Shown piece by piece: positions 24,103 to 32,468 of a stretch of 55,589 bases of DNA; the stretch's first letter is position 1, and every line of letters starts with the position of its first letter. This stretch comes from an uncultured Alphaproteobacteria bacterium. GTDB lineage: Bacteria; Pseudomonadota; Alphaproteobacteria; Rhizobiales; Beijerinckiaceae. The notes under the pieces are model-generated. The model worked only from the letters and a program-made list of their open reading frames with translations. It had not been told where the DNA came from and did no database searches. The stretch lies in NCBI GenBank assembly GCA_937988775.1, contig CALKHP010000022.1, positions 1-55,589 of the forward strand, read 5' to 3'. The translations under genes and the position numbers were made by a program.

Positions 24103-24318
24103 TTAGGCGCCGCGCTTTTCGGCGGTGCTGATCTTCATGTTGAGGGCGGCGAGACGGCGGGTGAGCGTCTCGAGCTGGACCGAGCTTGGCGACGGCGCCT
24201 TGCGCCCCGGCGTCTTCGGTCCCTTGTCCGCCGCCTTGTTGGCGGCGATCTCGGCGACGACGCGGGCCTTTTCCGCCTTGAGCTGGTCGAGGTCGGTCAT
24301 CTCGGTGAATTTGATCAT
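24103..24318 (-). CDS. Small protein of unknown function between sufB and sufC
   Basis: A 71-residue, soluble and strongly helical protein. The first part (DLDQLKAEKARVVAEIAAN) and last part (LETLTRRLAALNMKISTAEK) look like coiled-coil halves around a Lys/Pro-rich linker. AAGGA lies ten bases before the ATG, and the gene is flanked by 48 and 16 bp inside the suf operon, in the same direction. I do not recognise a family. The context suggests a role in, or tolerance by, Fe-S assembly. Confidence 0.7.
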   Translation of the reverse strand: MIKFTEMTDLDQLKAEKARVVAEIAANKAADKGPKTPGRKAPSPSSVQLETLTRRLAALNMKISTAEKRGA

Positions 24319-24366
24319 TCTGTTATCCTTGAGGAAAGCGGTCGTCGCGTGGCGGAAAGGGCAACG

Positions 24367-25839
24367 TCAGCCGACCGAGCCTTCCAGGCTGATGGTGATC
24401 AGTTTCTGCGCCTCGACCGCGAATTCCATCGGCAGTTGCTGCAGCACTTCCTTGACGAAGCCGTTGACGATCAGCGCGATGGCATCCTCCTGCGAGAGCC
24501 CGCGCTGCATGCAGTAGAACAGTTGGTCGTCGGACACTTTCGAGGTCGTCGCCTCGTGCTCGAACTGCACGGCGGCGTTCTTGGCCTCGAGATAAGGAAT
24601 GGTGTGCGCGCCGCACTGGTTGCCGATCAGCAGGCTGTCGCAATTGGTGAAGTTGCGCGCGCCCCTCGCCTTGCGATGCGCCGAGACAAGGCCGCGATAG
24701 GTCGAATCGGACTTGCCGGCCGCGATGCCCTTGGCGAGGATCTTCGACTTGGTGTTGCGGCCGAGATGCACCATCTTGGTGCCGCTATCGACCTGCTGGT
24801 AGCCGTTCGAGATCGCGATCGAGTAGAACTCGCCGCTGGAATCATCGCCACGCAGGATGCAGGACGGGTACTTCCAGGTGATGGCCGAGCCGGTCTCGAC
24901 CTGCGTCCAGGAAATCTTCGAGCGGTCGCCACGGCAATCGCCGCGCTTGGTCACGAAATTGTAGATGCCGCCCTTGCCCTCGGAATCGCCGGGGAACCAG
25001 TTCTGCACGGTGGAATACTTGATCTCGGCATCCTCGAGCGCGATCAGTTCGACCACCGCCGCGTGAAGCTGGTTCTCGTCGCGCTTCGGCGCGGTGCAGC
25101 CTTCGAGATAGCTGACATAGGCGCCCTTGTCGGCGATGATCAGCGTGCGCTCGAACTGGCCGGTATTCTGCTCGTTGATGCGGAAATAGGTCGAAAGCTC
25201 CATCGGGCAGCGCACGCCCGGCGGCACGTAGACGAACGAGCCATCCGTGAACACGGCGCTGTTCAGTGTGGCGTAGTAGTTGTCGCTCACCGGCACCACC
25301 GTGCCGAGATACTTGCGCACCAGATCGGGATATTCGCGCACCGCTTCCGAGATCGGGCAGAAGATCACGCCGGCCTTGGCGAGTTCGGCGCGGAAGGTGG
25401 TGACGACCGACACGGAGTCGAACACCGCATCGACCGCGACGCGGTTCTCCGGTGCGACGCCGGCCAGAATCTCCTGCTCCTTCAGCGGGATGCCGAGCTT
25501 TGCGTAAGTCTTGAGCAATTCAGGATCGACCTCATCGAGCGACTTCGGCCCGGACATCGACTTCGGCGCCGCATAGTAATGCAGTTCCTGATAGTTGATC
25601 GGCGGATGCTGCACGCGTGACCAGGTCGGCTCGCGCATCGTCAGCCAGCGCCGATAGGCATCGAGGCGCCATTCGGTCATCCATTCCGGCTCGTTCTTCT
25701 TGGCCGCGATCAGCCGGACGATATCCTCCGACAGCCCCTTGGGCGCCAGATCCATCTCGATATCGGTGACGAATCCATACTTATACTGGTCGACATCGAT
25801 CTCGCGAACCTGATCAACCGTTTCTTGTACCGCAGCCAT
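24367..25839 (-). CDS. sufB: SufB, Fe-S scaffold subunit
   Basis: A 490-residue core scaffold subunit. YVPPGVRCPMELSTYFRIN, LEGCTAPKRDENQLHAAVVE and RGDCRGDRSKISWTQVETGS are diagnostic. The C-terminal FYCMQRGLSQEDA is also conserved. GGAGG precedes the ATG at 25839; the frame is open a little further upstream. It is the second gene of the operon after a NifS-like desulfurase. Confidence 0.97.
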   Translation of the reverse strand: MAAVQETVDQVREIDVDQYKYGFVTDIEMDLAPKGLSEDIVRLIAAKKNEPEWMTEWRLDAYRRWLTMREPTWSRVQHPPINYQELHYYAAPKSMSGPKSLDEVDPELLKTYAKLGIPLKEQEILAGVAPENRVAVDAVFDSVSVVTTFRAELAKAGVIFCPISEAVREYPDLVRKYLGTVVPVSDNYYATLNSAVFTDGSFVYVPPGVRCPMELSTYFRINEQNTGQFERTLIIADKGAYVSYLEGCTAPKRDENQLHAAVVELIALEDAEIKYSTVQNWFPGDSEGKGGIYNFVTKRGDCRGDRSKISWTQVETGSAITWKYPSCILRGDDSSGEFYSIAISNGYQQVDSGTKMVHLGRNTKSKILAKGIAAGKSDSTYRGLVSAHRKARGARNFTNCDSLLIGNQCGAHTIPYLEAKNAAVQFEHEATTSKVSDDQLFYCMQRGLSQEDAIALIVNGFVKEVLQQLPMEFAVEAQKLITISLEGSVG

Positions 25840-25893
25840 ATCATCCTCCAGTCGGGCGTCGCGCCCGGCCGACAATCAAACCGTTCAGGGCAG

Positions 25894-27066
25894 CTAGGCC
25901 GCCCGATTCTGCATCCGCTTACGCGCGATCCGCACCCGGTGCGAAAACACTCGCAAAGCTGTCTCGATATCGTCATCGCGCGTCTGCCAGCCGAGGCTGA
26001 TGCGCAACGCGCCCGCCGCCAGCGCTTCCGGCACGCCCATCGCGCGCAGCACGCCGGACGGGCGCACCTTGCCCGACGAACAGGCCGACCCGGACGACAG
26101 CGCCACGCCGTCGAGATCGAACGCGATCAGCGCCGTCTCCGCCCGCAAGCCCGGCAGCGCCACGGCGCTAGTATTGGGCAGGCGCGCCACTCCAGCACCA
26201 AAGATGGCCGCTTCCGGTGCCATTTCAATGACGGCCGCCTCGAACCGGTCGCGCAGCGCACGCACGCGCTCCATCTCCGGCAGGCGGGCGCGTACGATCT
26301 CGGCCGCCACGCCAAAGCCGATAATGCCGGCGACATTCTCGGTGCCCGAGCGCTGGCCACGCTCCTGCCCGCCGCCATTGACCAGCGCCTCGCCGAGGCG
26401 GATCGCGGTCGAGGCGAAGGCAATGGCGCCAATGCCCTTCGGCGCGCCGATCTTGTGGCCGGACAGGAACAGCGCGTCGGCGCCGAGCAGCGGCAGCGAC
26501 ACCGCCAGCTTGCCAGCCGCCTGCACGCAATCGCACATCACCAGCCCGCCATGGGCATGCACCAGATCGCTCGCTTCCCGCACCGGTTGCAATACGCCGG
26601 TCTCGTTATTGGCAAGCTGCAGCGCCAGCAGCACGCGCTCGCCATTGCGATCGGCCGCCACCAGCACCTGCTCCAGCGCCGCAAGGTCCACGATGCCGTC
26701 AGCATCGACAGGCAGCGTAGCGACGGCATCCGGGCCGAAACGGTGGCCGGTCAGCACGCAAGGGTGCTCGATCTCGGCGACGGCCAGCCGAATCGGCGCG
26801 GCGTGCCCATCCGTGATGCCGCGCAACAGGGCATTGGCCGCCTCGCTGCCGCCGCTGGTGAAAACCACGCATTCCTGATCGGCCCCGACCAGTTCGGCGA
26901 CCTGATGGCGCGCCCGCTCGACCGCCGCGCGCGCGGCGCGTCCCTCTGCATGCACGGAGGACGGATTGGCGAGCGCCAACGCGCGCGCAACCGCCTCGGC
27001 GACCTCGGGAAAGATCGGCGCGGAAGCGTTGTAATCGAGATAGACACGTTCCTGCGTGCCGAACAT
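25894..27066 (-). CDS. NifS/IscS-like (class I) cysteine desulfurase
   Basis: A 390-residue PLP-dependent desulfurase at the head of the suf operon. VYLDYNASAP is the N-terminal signature. The PLP lysine is in LSGHKIGAPKG and the catalytic Cys in GSACSSGKVRPS, the longer-loop class I arrangement. It is therefore distinct from SufS in the same operon. The ATG at 27066 has GGAAGG eight bases upstream and is preferred over an in-frame TTG. In related bacteria this position is called sufS2 or nifS-like. Confidence 0.94.
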   Translation of the reverse strand: MFGTQERVYLDYNASAPIFPEVAEAVARALALANPSSVHAEGRAARAAVERARHQVAELVGADQECVVFTSGGSEAANALLRGITDGHAAPIRLAVAEIEHPCVLTGHRFGPDAVATLPVDADGIVDLAALEQVLVAADRNGERVLLALQLANNETGVLQPVREASDLVHAHGGLVMCDCVQAAGKLAVSLPLLGADALFLSGHKIGAPKGIGAIAFASTAIRLGEALVNGGGQERGQRSGTENVAGIIGFGVAAEIVRARLPEMERVRALRDRFEAAVIEMAPEAAIFGAGVARLPNTSAVALPGLRAETALIAFDLDGVALSSGSACSSGKVRPSGVLRAMGVPEALAAGALRISLGWQTRDDDIETALRVFSHRVRIARKRMQNRAA

Positions 27067-27159
27067 CAAGCCTTCCAATCGAATATGTCCTGAGCCATTG
27101 GCGCCGACCGGCGAATTTCCTTGGCATAGACCCAGCGGTTTATGCTAAGGAACCACTCT

Positions 27160-27175
27160 GTGCCGCGTGCGGCAC
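27160..27175. promoter_or_regulatory. Perfect palindrome upstream of the suf operon
   Basis: GTGCCGC-gt-GCGGCAC is a 7-bp perfect inverted repeat about 95 bp upstream of the first suf-operon gene, in the divergent promoter region shared with the hydrolase gene at 27332. Confidence 0.4.
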
Positions 27176-27199
27176 CCGTCGTACAACCTTGACGTGCAT

Positions 27200-27216
27200 C
27201 TTAGAACCATTCCAGA
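27200..27216. promoter_or_regulatory. Weak Irr-box-like site upstream of the suf operon
   Basis: TTAGAACCATTCCAG resembles the inverted repeat TTAGAA-N3-TTCTAA bound by the iron regulator Irr, with two mismatches in the right arm. The position upstream of suf fits known rhizobial control, but the match is imperfect. Confidence 0.25.
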
Positions 27217-27331
27217 CCCCAATATGGCACATTGAGACGCAACGTCAAGGCGTAGGCTGATCGTTCCTCATCGATCGCCCCCCAGGCCCCGACAAAGGGC
27301 CGCTCATTCATTCCGGTAGGTTGGCGCACGT

Positions 27332-28003
27332 ATGCCCGAAGTGATTTTCAACGGTCCGGAAGGACGCCTCGAAGGCCGCTATCACCCGTCGGCGAAGCGC
27401 AGCGCGCCCCTGGCGATCATCCTGCATCCGCACCCGCAATTCGGCGGGACGATGAACAACCAGATCGTCTACAACCTGTATTACGAGTTCGCCGAGCGCG
27501 GCTTCTCGGTGCTGCGCTTCAATTTCCGCGGCGTCGGACGCTCGCAGGGCAGCTTCGACCACGGCTCGGGCGAACTCTCCGATGCCGCCTCGGCGCTCGA
27601 TTGGGCGCAGGCGCTCAACCCGGATGCCCGCGCCTGCTGGATCGCCGGCGTGTCCTTCGGCGCCTGGATCGGCATGCAGTTGCTGATGCGCCGCCCCGAG
27701 ATCGAAGGCTTCCTGTCGATCGCAGCGATGGCGAACCGCTACGACTTCTCGTTCCTGGCGCCCTGCCCGTCCTCCGGGCTGTTCGTGCATGGCGGCAACG
27801 ACCGCGTTGCGCCGGTGGCCGACGTGATCCCGGTGATCGAGAAGGTCAAGACGCAGAAGGGCATCAAGCTCGAGCACGCGATCATCGAAGGTGCCAACCA
27901 CTTCTTCGAGAACCGGCTCGATCAACTCAAGGAAGCCGTCGGCGTCTATCTCGACCGGCGGCTCGGCCCGGTCGACGCCCCGCTCGAGATCACGCGGGAA
28001 TAA
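27332..28003 (+). CDS. Alpha/beta hydrolase
   Basis: A 223-residue cytoplasmic hydrolase. The nucleophile elbow is GVSFGAW with Ser108. The oxyanion motif is LHPHPQFGGTMNN, the acid is in HGGNDRVAPV and the His in IIEGANHFFENR. The small one-domain form is common and conserved in alphaproteobacteria, but its substrate is unknown. It is divergent from the suf operon and ends at a structured repeat. Confidence 0.92.
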   Translation: MPEVIFNGPEGRLEGRYHPSAKRSAPLAIILHPHPQFGGTMNNQIVYNLYYEFAERGFSVLRFNFRGVGRSQGSFDHGSGELSDAASALDWAQALNPDARACWIAGVSFGAWIGMQLLMRRPEIEGFLSIAAMANRYDFSFLAPCPSSGLFVHGGNDRVAPVADVIPVIEKVKTQKGIKLEHAIIEGANHFFENRLDQLKEAVGVYLDRRLGPVDAPLEITRE

Positions 28004-28060
28004 GGCTCGACCGCAGCACGCGCTCTATGGCCGGATCAAGCCCGGCGGCAGACGGTGGCA

Positions 28061-28169
28061 CTCTTCGCATCGGGATGAGCCGGACGAACCGGCCCATGAC
28101 GGCGAGGATTGAGCGCCAACATTTCAGCCGTCATCGGCCGGCTTGACCGGCCGATCCCGATCGGAAGAG
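28061..28169 (+). repeat. Cloverleaf repeat, copy 3
   Basis: The outer stem is ATCGGGAT/ATCCCGAT, extended after a 2x2 internal loop by CTCTTC/GAAGAG. Hairpin 1 is GAGCCGG-acgaa-CCGGCCC with one mismatch. The middle stem is ATGACGGC/GCCGTCAT and hairpin 2 is CGGCCGG-cttga-CCGGCCG. It lies between convergent 3' ends (hydrolase and amidase). A separate short palindrome-like GGCCGGATCAAGCCCGG precedes it. Confidence 0.85.
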
Positions 28170-28215
28170 CGCTAAGACCATCGGAACTGGATGCCTGGTC
28201 AAGACCGGCCCCCCC

Positions 28216-29625
28216 TCACCCGCGCGGCGCATCGAGCCGGGGGAAAGGCTGCGCGCTCTCGAAGGCGCGCGCCGCGCGCATGACCAGGTCATCCTCGCGC
28301 TGCCGCCCAATGATCTGCAACCCGACCGGAAGCCCGTTGGCGGCAAGGCCGCACGGCACGGTCGCCGCCGGCTGGGCCGTCAGGTTGAACGGATAGGTAA
28401 AGGGCGACCAGTTGACCCAGTCGCTGCCCCATATCCCGTCCGCCGGCGTGTCGCGCCCGGCCTCGACCGCGGTGATCGGCATGGTCGGCGTCAGCAGCAG
28501 ATCGTAGCGCTCGTGGAAGCGCCGCATCGTCTCGCCCAGCGCCGCGCGCCGCGCAAGCGCCGTGATCAGATCGAGCGCGGAAAGCGCCAGCCCCTTCTTG
28601 CCCGAGGCGACGAAGCCCGGATCCATCTCGGAAAATTTTTCCGGCGGGATCGGCTTGAGGATCGAGCCGGCGCCGGACCACCACATGATATCGGCCGGCC
28701 AACGTGCATCCTCGAGCGCGAAACCCGGATCGGCCTCCTCGACATGCGCGCCCAGTTCGGCGAAGCGCTTTGCGGCCGCTTCGGTCAGCCGCGCCACCTC
28801 CGGATCGATGTTCTCGACGAAGCCGAGGTCCCTGGACCAGCCGACGCGTAAACCGGCAATGCCATCGTTCAGGCCGATGCGAAAATCGGGTGCCGGCGTG
28901 TTCATCGCCAGCATGTCGCGCGCATCCGGCCGGCTGAGCACGTTCAGCATGAAGGCGCCATCCTCGACCGTGCGCGCCATCGGGCCGAGATGCGCCAGCA
29001 CGCCGAAAGGCGAGGCCGGATAGGCCGGCACCCGGCCAAAGCTCGGCTTCAGGCCGAACAGGCCGCAGAACGAGGCCGGCATGCGCACCGAACCGAGCCC
29101 ATCCGTGCCGAGATGCAGCGGGCCGATGCCGAGTGCGCCGAGCGCCCCAGCCCCCGCCGATGAACCGCCAGTGGTGTGCCCGAGGCCCCAGGGATTGCGC
29201 GTGATGCCATGGAGTGGGCTGTCGCCAATGCCCTTCCAGCCGAATTCCGGCATGGTGGTCTGGCAGAAGCTGATCGCACCGGCCGATTCCAGCGCGACCA
29301 CCGCCGGCGCATCGAAGCTCGCCGGCGTGTCCGGAAGCTGATACGAGCCGCGCCGGCCGGCCCAGCCCTTTTTGGCCACGTTGGACTTGATGCTGACCGG
29401 CACGCCGTCCAGCGCCCCCTTCGGCTCGCCTTTCAGCCAGCGTGCTTCGGAGCCGCGCGCCGCTGCCAGTGCCGCCGGGCGGTCCTCATAGCTGACCGCG
29501 TTGATCTTCGGGTTCGCCGCGTCGAGCCGGGCATAGGTGTCCTCGAGCACGGCAACGGGCGAGAGTTCGTGGCGCGCATAGGCGCGCAGCAGATCGGCAA
29601 CGGCAAGATCGCGGATGGCGGACAA
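28216..29625 (-). CDS. Amidase-signature family hydrolase
   Basis: A 469-residue amidase. The Ser-cisSer-Lys triad can be assigned: Lys80 (VPVSIKSN), Ser155 (TTGGSSAGAG) and Ser179 (LGTDGLGSVRMPA). The glycine-rich motif deviates slightly from the usual GTDTGGSIR. The length is typical. There is no gatB/gatC nearby, so this is a stand-alone amidase rather than the GatA transamidase subunit. The substrate is unknown. Confidence 0.93.
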   Translation of the reverse strand: MSAIRDLAVADLLRAYARHELSPVAVLEDTYARLDAANPKINAVSYEDRPAALAAARGSEARWLKGEPKGALDGVPVSIKSNVAKKGWAGRRGSYQLPDTPASFDAPAVVALESAGAISFCQTTMPEFGWKGIGDSPLHGITRNPWGLGHTTGGSSAGAGALGALGIGPLHLGTDGLGSVRMPASFCGLFGLKPSFGRVPAYPASPFGVLAHLGPMARTVEDGAFMLNVLSRPDARDMLAMNTPAPDFRIGLNDGIAGLRVGWSRDLGFVENIDPEVARLTEAAAKRFAELGAHVEEADPGFALEDARWPADIMWWSGAGSILKPIPPEKFSEMDPGFVASGKKGLALSALDLITALARRAALGETMRRFHERYDLLLTPTMPITAVEAGRDTPADGIWGSDWVNWSPFTYPFNLTAQPAATVPCGLAANGLPVGLQIIGRQREDDLVMRAARAFESAQPFPRLDAPRG

Positions 29626-29811
29626 GGCGGGGCTCCAGGGGGCACGAGACAGGCGGGAGCCGCAGAGTAGCGGCGCGATCAGCCGTCACTCAAGACGCGG
29701 TGCACAAATTCGCACCGGAACTTTTGTCTGAACAACGCGCGCCGCCGTGACGGAATGTCCGTTCAAGGCCCCGTCCGAAGCACCTGAAAACCCGATCTCT
29801 AGCGAGAAAGG

Positions 29812-29889
29812 TGGCGACCCCTGCAGGATTCGAACCTGCGACCTCAAGCTTAGAAGGCTCGCGCTCTAATCCAACTGAGCTAAGGGGCC
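29812..29889 (-). tRNA. tRNA-Arg (anticodon UCU)
   Basis: The minus strand gives acceptor GGCCCCT/AGGGGTC (one G-U pair), D-arm GCTC/GAGC, anticodon stem CGAGC/GCTTG with loop CTTCTAA, T-loop TTCGAAT, and an encoded CCA. It starts 17 bp after the stop codon of the NDUFS4-like gene on the same strand. Confidence 0.95.
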
Positions 29890-29906
29890 GGATCGCTTGG
29901 ATTATC

Positions 29907-30212
29907 TCAATGCGTCCACTGGCCAATGCGGCTGGTCTTGAAATTATCCGAATAGATCACGACCTTGCGGTCCTCCGGTTTCGGCTCCTCGACACGGTAG
30001 GCAATACCGTAGCGAACCGCATAAGCGACCGCCTCGTCCTTCGTGTCGAAGAACAACCGAATCTGGCTCGGCATATCACCGGAAGAGGTATAGCCCATCA
30101 GCGGTTCCACGCTGCGCGGCTCGCCGGGCTCGAACTCGAGCAGCCAGCGCTGCGAATTGCCCTTGCCGGACTGCATGGCGTTCTTGGCCGGAACGTAGAT
30201 GCGTGCCGTCAT
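29907..30212 (-). CDS. NDUFS4-like complex I accessory subunit
   Basis: A 101-residue protein matching the ETC complex I conserved region (NDUFS4 homologue). It contains MTARIYVPAKNAMQSGKG near the start, RWLLEFEP, and EAVAYAVRYGIAYRV in the middle, and ends NFKTSRIGQWTH. It is an accessory subunit of NADH:ubiquinone oxidoreductase found in alphaproteobacteria and mitochondria. The long upstream frame runs through tRNA-Pro and is not coding. It is sandwiched between tRNA-Pro and tRNA-Arg on the same strand. Confidence 0.93.
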   Translation of the reverse strand: MTARIYVPAKNAMQSGKGNSQRWLLEFEPGEPRSVEPLMGYTSSGDMPSQIRLFFDTKDEAVAYAVRYGIAYRVEEPKPEDRKVVIYSDNFKTSRIGQWTH

Positions 30213-30246
30213 GTCGTCGCTTCCCCGATAAAGTCCGTCGTCCGCT

Positions 30247-30323
30247 TGGTCGGGGCAGCAGGATTCGAACCTGCGACCCTCTGCTCCCAAAGCAGATGCG
30301 CTACCAGGCTGCGCTATGCCCCG
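30247..30323 (-). tRNA. tRNA-Pro (anticodon UGG)
   Basis: The minus strand gives acceptor CGGGGCA/TGCCCCG, discriminator A, encoded CCA, an anticodon arm with loop TTTGGGA and T-loop TTCGAAT. It lies 34 bp upstream of the NDUFS4-like gene. Confidence 0.96.
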
Positions 30324-30560
30324 ACCGGGCGAACACCTTGATTTGTATCTGTTTTCCTCCACGCACTGTCAAGGCTCGATTGCCAGGCACGGCGCGTGGT
30401 GGAAGCAGACGGCCCTCACTGGCCCCAAAGGTCCCGGATGAAGTCCGCGCGTGTTCCTAGTCGGTTGCGCCGAGAAAGGAAAGAGCGCACGCCGTCCGAT
30501 GGAAAACCGCCCCGGAGGGCTGCTTGATCCAAGTGCTGCGTGATCAGGAACGCTCCGTCT
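30324..30560. other. Intergenic region between tRNA-Pro and the first porin gene
   Basis: I see no gene in these 237 bp. They should contain the tRNA-Pro promoter and the 3' end of the porin transcript. No clear terminator with a T-run was found for the porin. Confidence 0.4.
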
Positions 30561-31382
30561 CTAGCCGCCGAACTTGTAGTTCAAGCCAACCCGAACCAAG
30601 GCTCCCCGCGTTTCAAATCGCTGGTTGTGAGAATAGCCCTGTCCGTTGACCGGCGCGTATCCATAGCTCACGACTGACCCCAGATCGTAATAAAGCGCTT
30701 CGACCTTTCCGCTCAGGTGATGCGTAAAATAATGCTCGATACCGACACCAGCCGTCCAACCCGCCTTGGTGTTTGTCTTCGAGCCAGATTCATAGACTGC
30801 GCTAGTATTCGGCGTGGAAAACAGAGATCTGGTCTTTATGTTCGCGGCGATCAGGCCGCCAGTTGCATATAATAGCGTGTTGTCTGTGACGGTATAGCCA
30901 AGGCGGGCACGGAGCGTTCCGAATGTATTCATCGATAGGTGAGTGCTGACCACACCGGCGGGCACTGCAACGCCTGGGCCACCATAAAATCCGAATGGCC
31001 CGTTGATCGTCTTGGAGCCCTTGATCGACCCGATCTGGAGATCGCCTTCGATACCGGCAACAATTCTGCCGAACTGCGCATTGTAGCCGAGTTGCACGCC
31101 ACCGAATACGCCATCGACTCTCGGCGATCCGTTTTCACCGGCCGGCAGCTTCTGGCAATTGGGCCCGTCCAAAACCCCGGCCGGGTCGACACAGAAATTC
31201 CTCCCAGCACGCGCATTCCACGCTCCGCCGGCATTCAAGCCAACGTAGAAACCGCTCCAGGTGAACGCAGGAGCCGCACTATAAGGCGCGGGCGGCGGGG
31301 CGCTGCGAATCGGCAGGTCGGCCGCGAAAGCGATGCCGGCCGAAGCGACAAGAACTGCAGCTGCAAGAGGAATCGTTTTCAT
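30561..31382 (-). CDS. Outer-membrane beta-barrel protein (Omp25/Omp31 type), paralogue 1
   Basis: A 273-residue outer-membrane protein. The signal peptide is MKTIPLAAAVLVASAGIAFA. The characteristic ADLPIRSAPPPAPYSAAPAF linker and FTWSGFYVGLNAGGAW start of the barrel follow. Alternating strands such as TLRARLGYTVTDNTLLYATGG lead to a C-terminal aromatic-containing strand (RVGLNYKFGG). These small porin-like proteins are abundant in Hyphomicrobiales. It shares signal, linker and an upstream 24-bp motif with the next gene. Confidence 0.92.
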   Translation of the reverse strand: MKTIPLAAAVLVASAGIAFAADLPIRSAPPPAPYSAAPAFTWSGFYVGLNAGGAWNARAGRNFCVDPAGVLDGPNCQKLPAGENGSPRVDGVFGGVQLGYNAQFGRIVAGIEGDLQIGSIKGSKTINGPFGFYGGPGVAVPAGVVSTHLSMNTFGTLRARLGYTVTDNTLLYATGGLIAANIKTRSLFSTPNTSAVYESGSKTNTKAGWTAGVGIEHYFTHHLSGKVEALYYDLGSVVSYGYAPVNGQGYSHNQRFETRGALVRVGLNYKFGG

Positions 31383-31434
31383 AACCTGCCCCCATAACCG
31401 TATCGATAGCGAAGAATCGTACCAAATCGCTCAA

Positions 31435-31458
31435 ACGGCAACTGCAGCGATGCAACAC
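31435..31458 (-). promoter_or_regulatory. 24-bp motif upstream of porin 1
   Basis: ACGGCAACTGCAGCGATGCA with the following four bases differs at only three of 24 positions from a sequence upstream of porin 2. It begins 52 bp before the start codon and contains TTGCA-N4-TGCAG on the minus strand. It may be part of a promoter or operator. Confidence 0.5.
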
Positions 31459-31560
31459 TGTAGCGATTTCACGCATTCGACCCAGCCAAGCCCGGTTACC
31501 CCATCGGAAACCCCTTGTTGCTCGACTGTACGCCGCTGGCGTGTTGAGGCGCGCGGCGCC

Positions 31561-31595
31561 AAAACGCAAAACCCCGCTGGCCAAGGCCAGCGGGG
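31561..31595 (-). terminator. Rho-independent terminator after porin 2
   Basis: On the minus strand CCCCGCTGGCC-tt-GGCCAGCGGGG (11 bp) is followed by TTTTGCGTTTT, 25 bp beyond the porin 2 stop. Confidence 0.93.
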
Positions 31596-31620
31596 CAAAG
31601 TCTGACGCCACGCGAACGAA

Positions 31621-32298
31621 TCAGAAGCGGTAGTTGATACCAGCCTTGACGGTATGGATATGGCTTTCGAAGTTGAGGCCGCCAGGGACGATGTCGGAGA
31701 AGTAGTTTTCCTTGCCGAAATCCATGTAAAGATATTCGACCTTGGCCGAGATGTTCTGCGTGAAGGCATACTCGACGCCAGCACCCAGAGCCCAGCCTGT
31801 GTGAAGCTTGTCCTGCGAAATGCCGCCGCGAAGGGTCGAGGCCTTGAGTTCGTTATTCGCCCAGGCAAAGCCGCCGGTCGCATAGATCAAGGCACGATCA
31901 AACGCCACACCCGCACGCACGCGCGCCGTGCCCATCCAATCGATGCTGCTCGACGCGCTGCTGCCAAAATTCACGTAGGTATTGCCGATGTCGCCGTAAG
32001 AGCCATCGACCTCAAGGCCGAGCACGAGCTGGCCAAACTGGTGGTTATAGCCAGCCTGAAGGCCGCCAAAACCGCCGTCGATATCGCCGGTGAGCGCCCC
32101 AGGAGCGGCAGGCGCCGAAAACCGGCCCTCGCCCCAGGCATAGCCGGCATGGGCACCGACGTAGAAGCCGGTCCAGGTGAAGGCCGGCGCCGCGACGTAC
32201 GGGGCCGGCGGCGGCGATTTGCGGATCGGGAGGTCAGCAGCGAAGGCGATGCCAGCCGATGCAACAAGCGCGGTCGCCGAAAGAAGCAGCTTCTTCAT
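31621..32298 (-). CDS. Outer-membrane beta-barrel protein (Omp25/Omp31 type), paralogue 2
   Basis: A 225-residue outer-membrane protein with signal peptide MKKLLLSATALVASAGIAFA and the linker ADLPIRKSPPPAPYVAAPAF. A compact eight-strand-type barrel follows, ending in HTVKAGINYRF with the terminal Phe needed for outer-membrane insertion. It is a paralogue of the preceding porin, 238 bp away, with its own terminator and a matching upstream motif. That implies separate but co-regulated transcription. Confidence 0.94.
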   Translation of the reverse strand: MKKLLLSATALVASAGIAFAADLPIRKSPPPAPYVAAPAFTWTGFYVGAHAGYAWGEGRFSAPAAPGALTGDIDGGFGGLQAGYNHQFGQLVLGLEVDGSYGDIGNTYVNFGSSASSSIDWMGTARVRAGVAFDRALIYATGGFAWANNELKASTLRGGISQDKLHTGWALGAGVEYAFTQNISAKVEYLYMDFGKENYFSDIVPGGLNFESHIHTVKAGINYRF

Positions 32299-32355
32299 GT
32301 CAATTCCCCAATGCCCAAGTAATCAATGCCCGTCCAATCGCACTAATCCATGCGG

Positions 32356-32379
32356 ACGACAATTGCAGAGATGCAACAC
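32356..32379 (-). promoter_or_regulatory. 24-bp motif upstream of porin 2
   Basis: This copy matches the porin 1 motif at 21 of 24 positions and begins 57 bp before the start codon. On the minus strand it contains the perfect palindrome TTGCA-tctc-TGCAA. Confidence 0.5.
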
Positions 32380-32468
32380 ACTGACGCAATCGCGCCACAG
32401 TTGCCGCAATGGGCAGCGGAGTGTCCGCAAGGGAGCATCAACGGTGAGGGAAATAACGGAGACCGGCC

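Noticed and set aside
12688..28169. The three spaced palindromic repeats as a CRISPR array
   Set aside because: The copies are 7-8 kb apart, internally structured and have no regular spacers or cas genes.
30213..30362. N-terminal extension of the NDUFS4-like frame
   Set aside because: It overlaps tRNA-Pro; the conserved protein begins at MTARIYVPAK.
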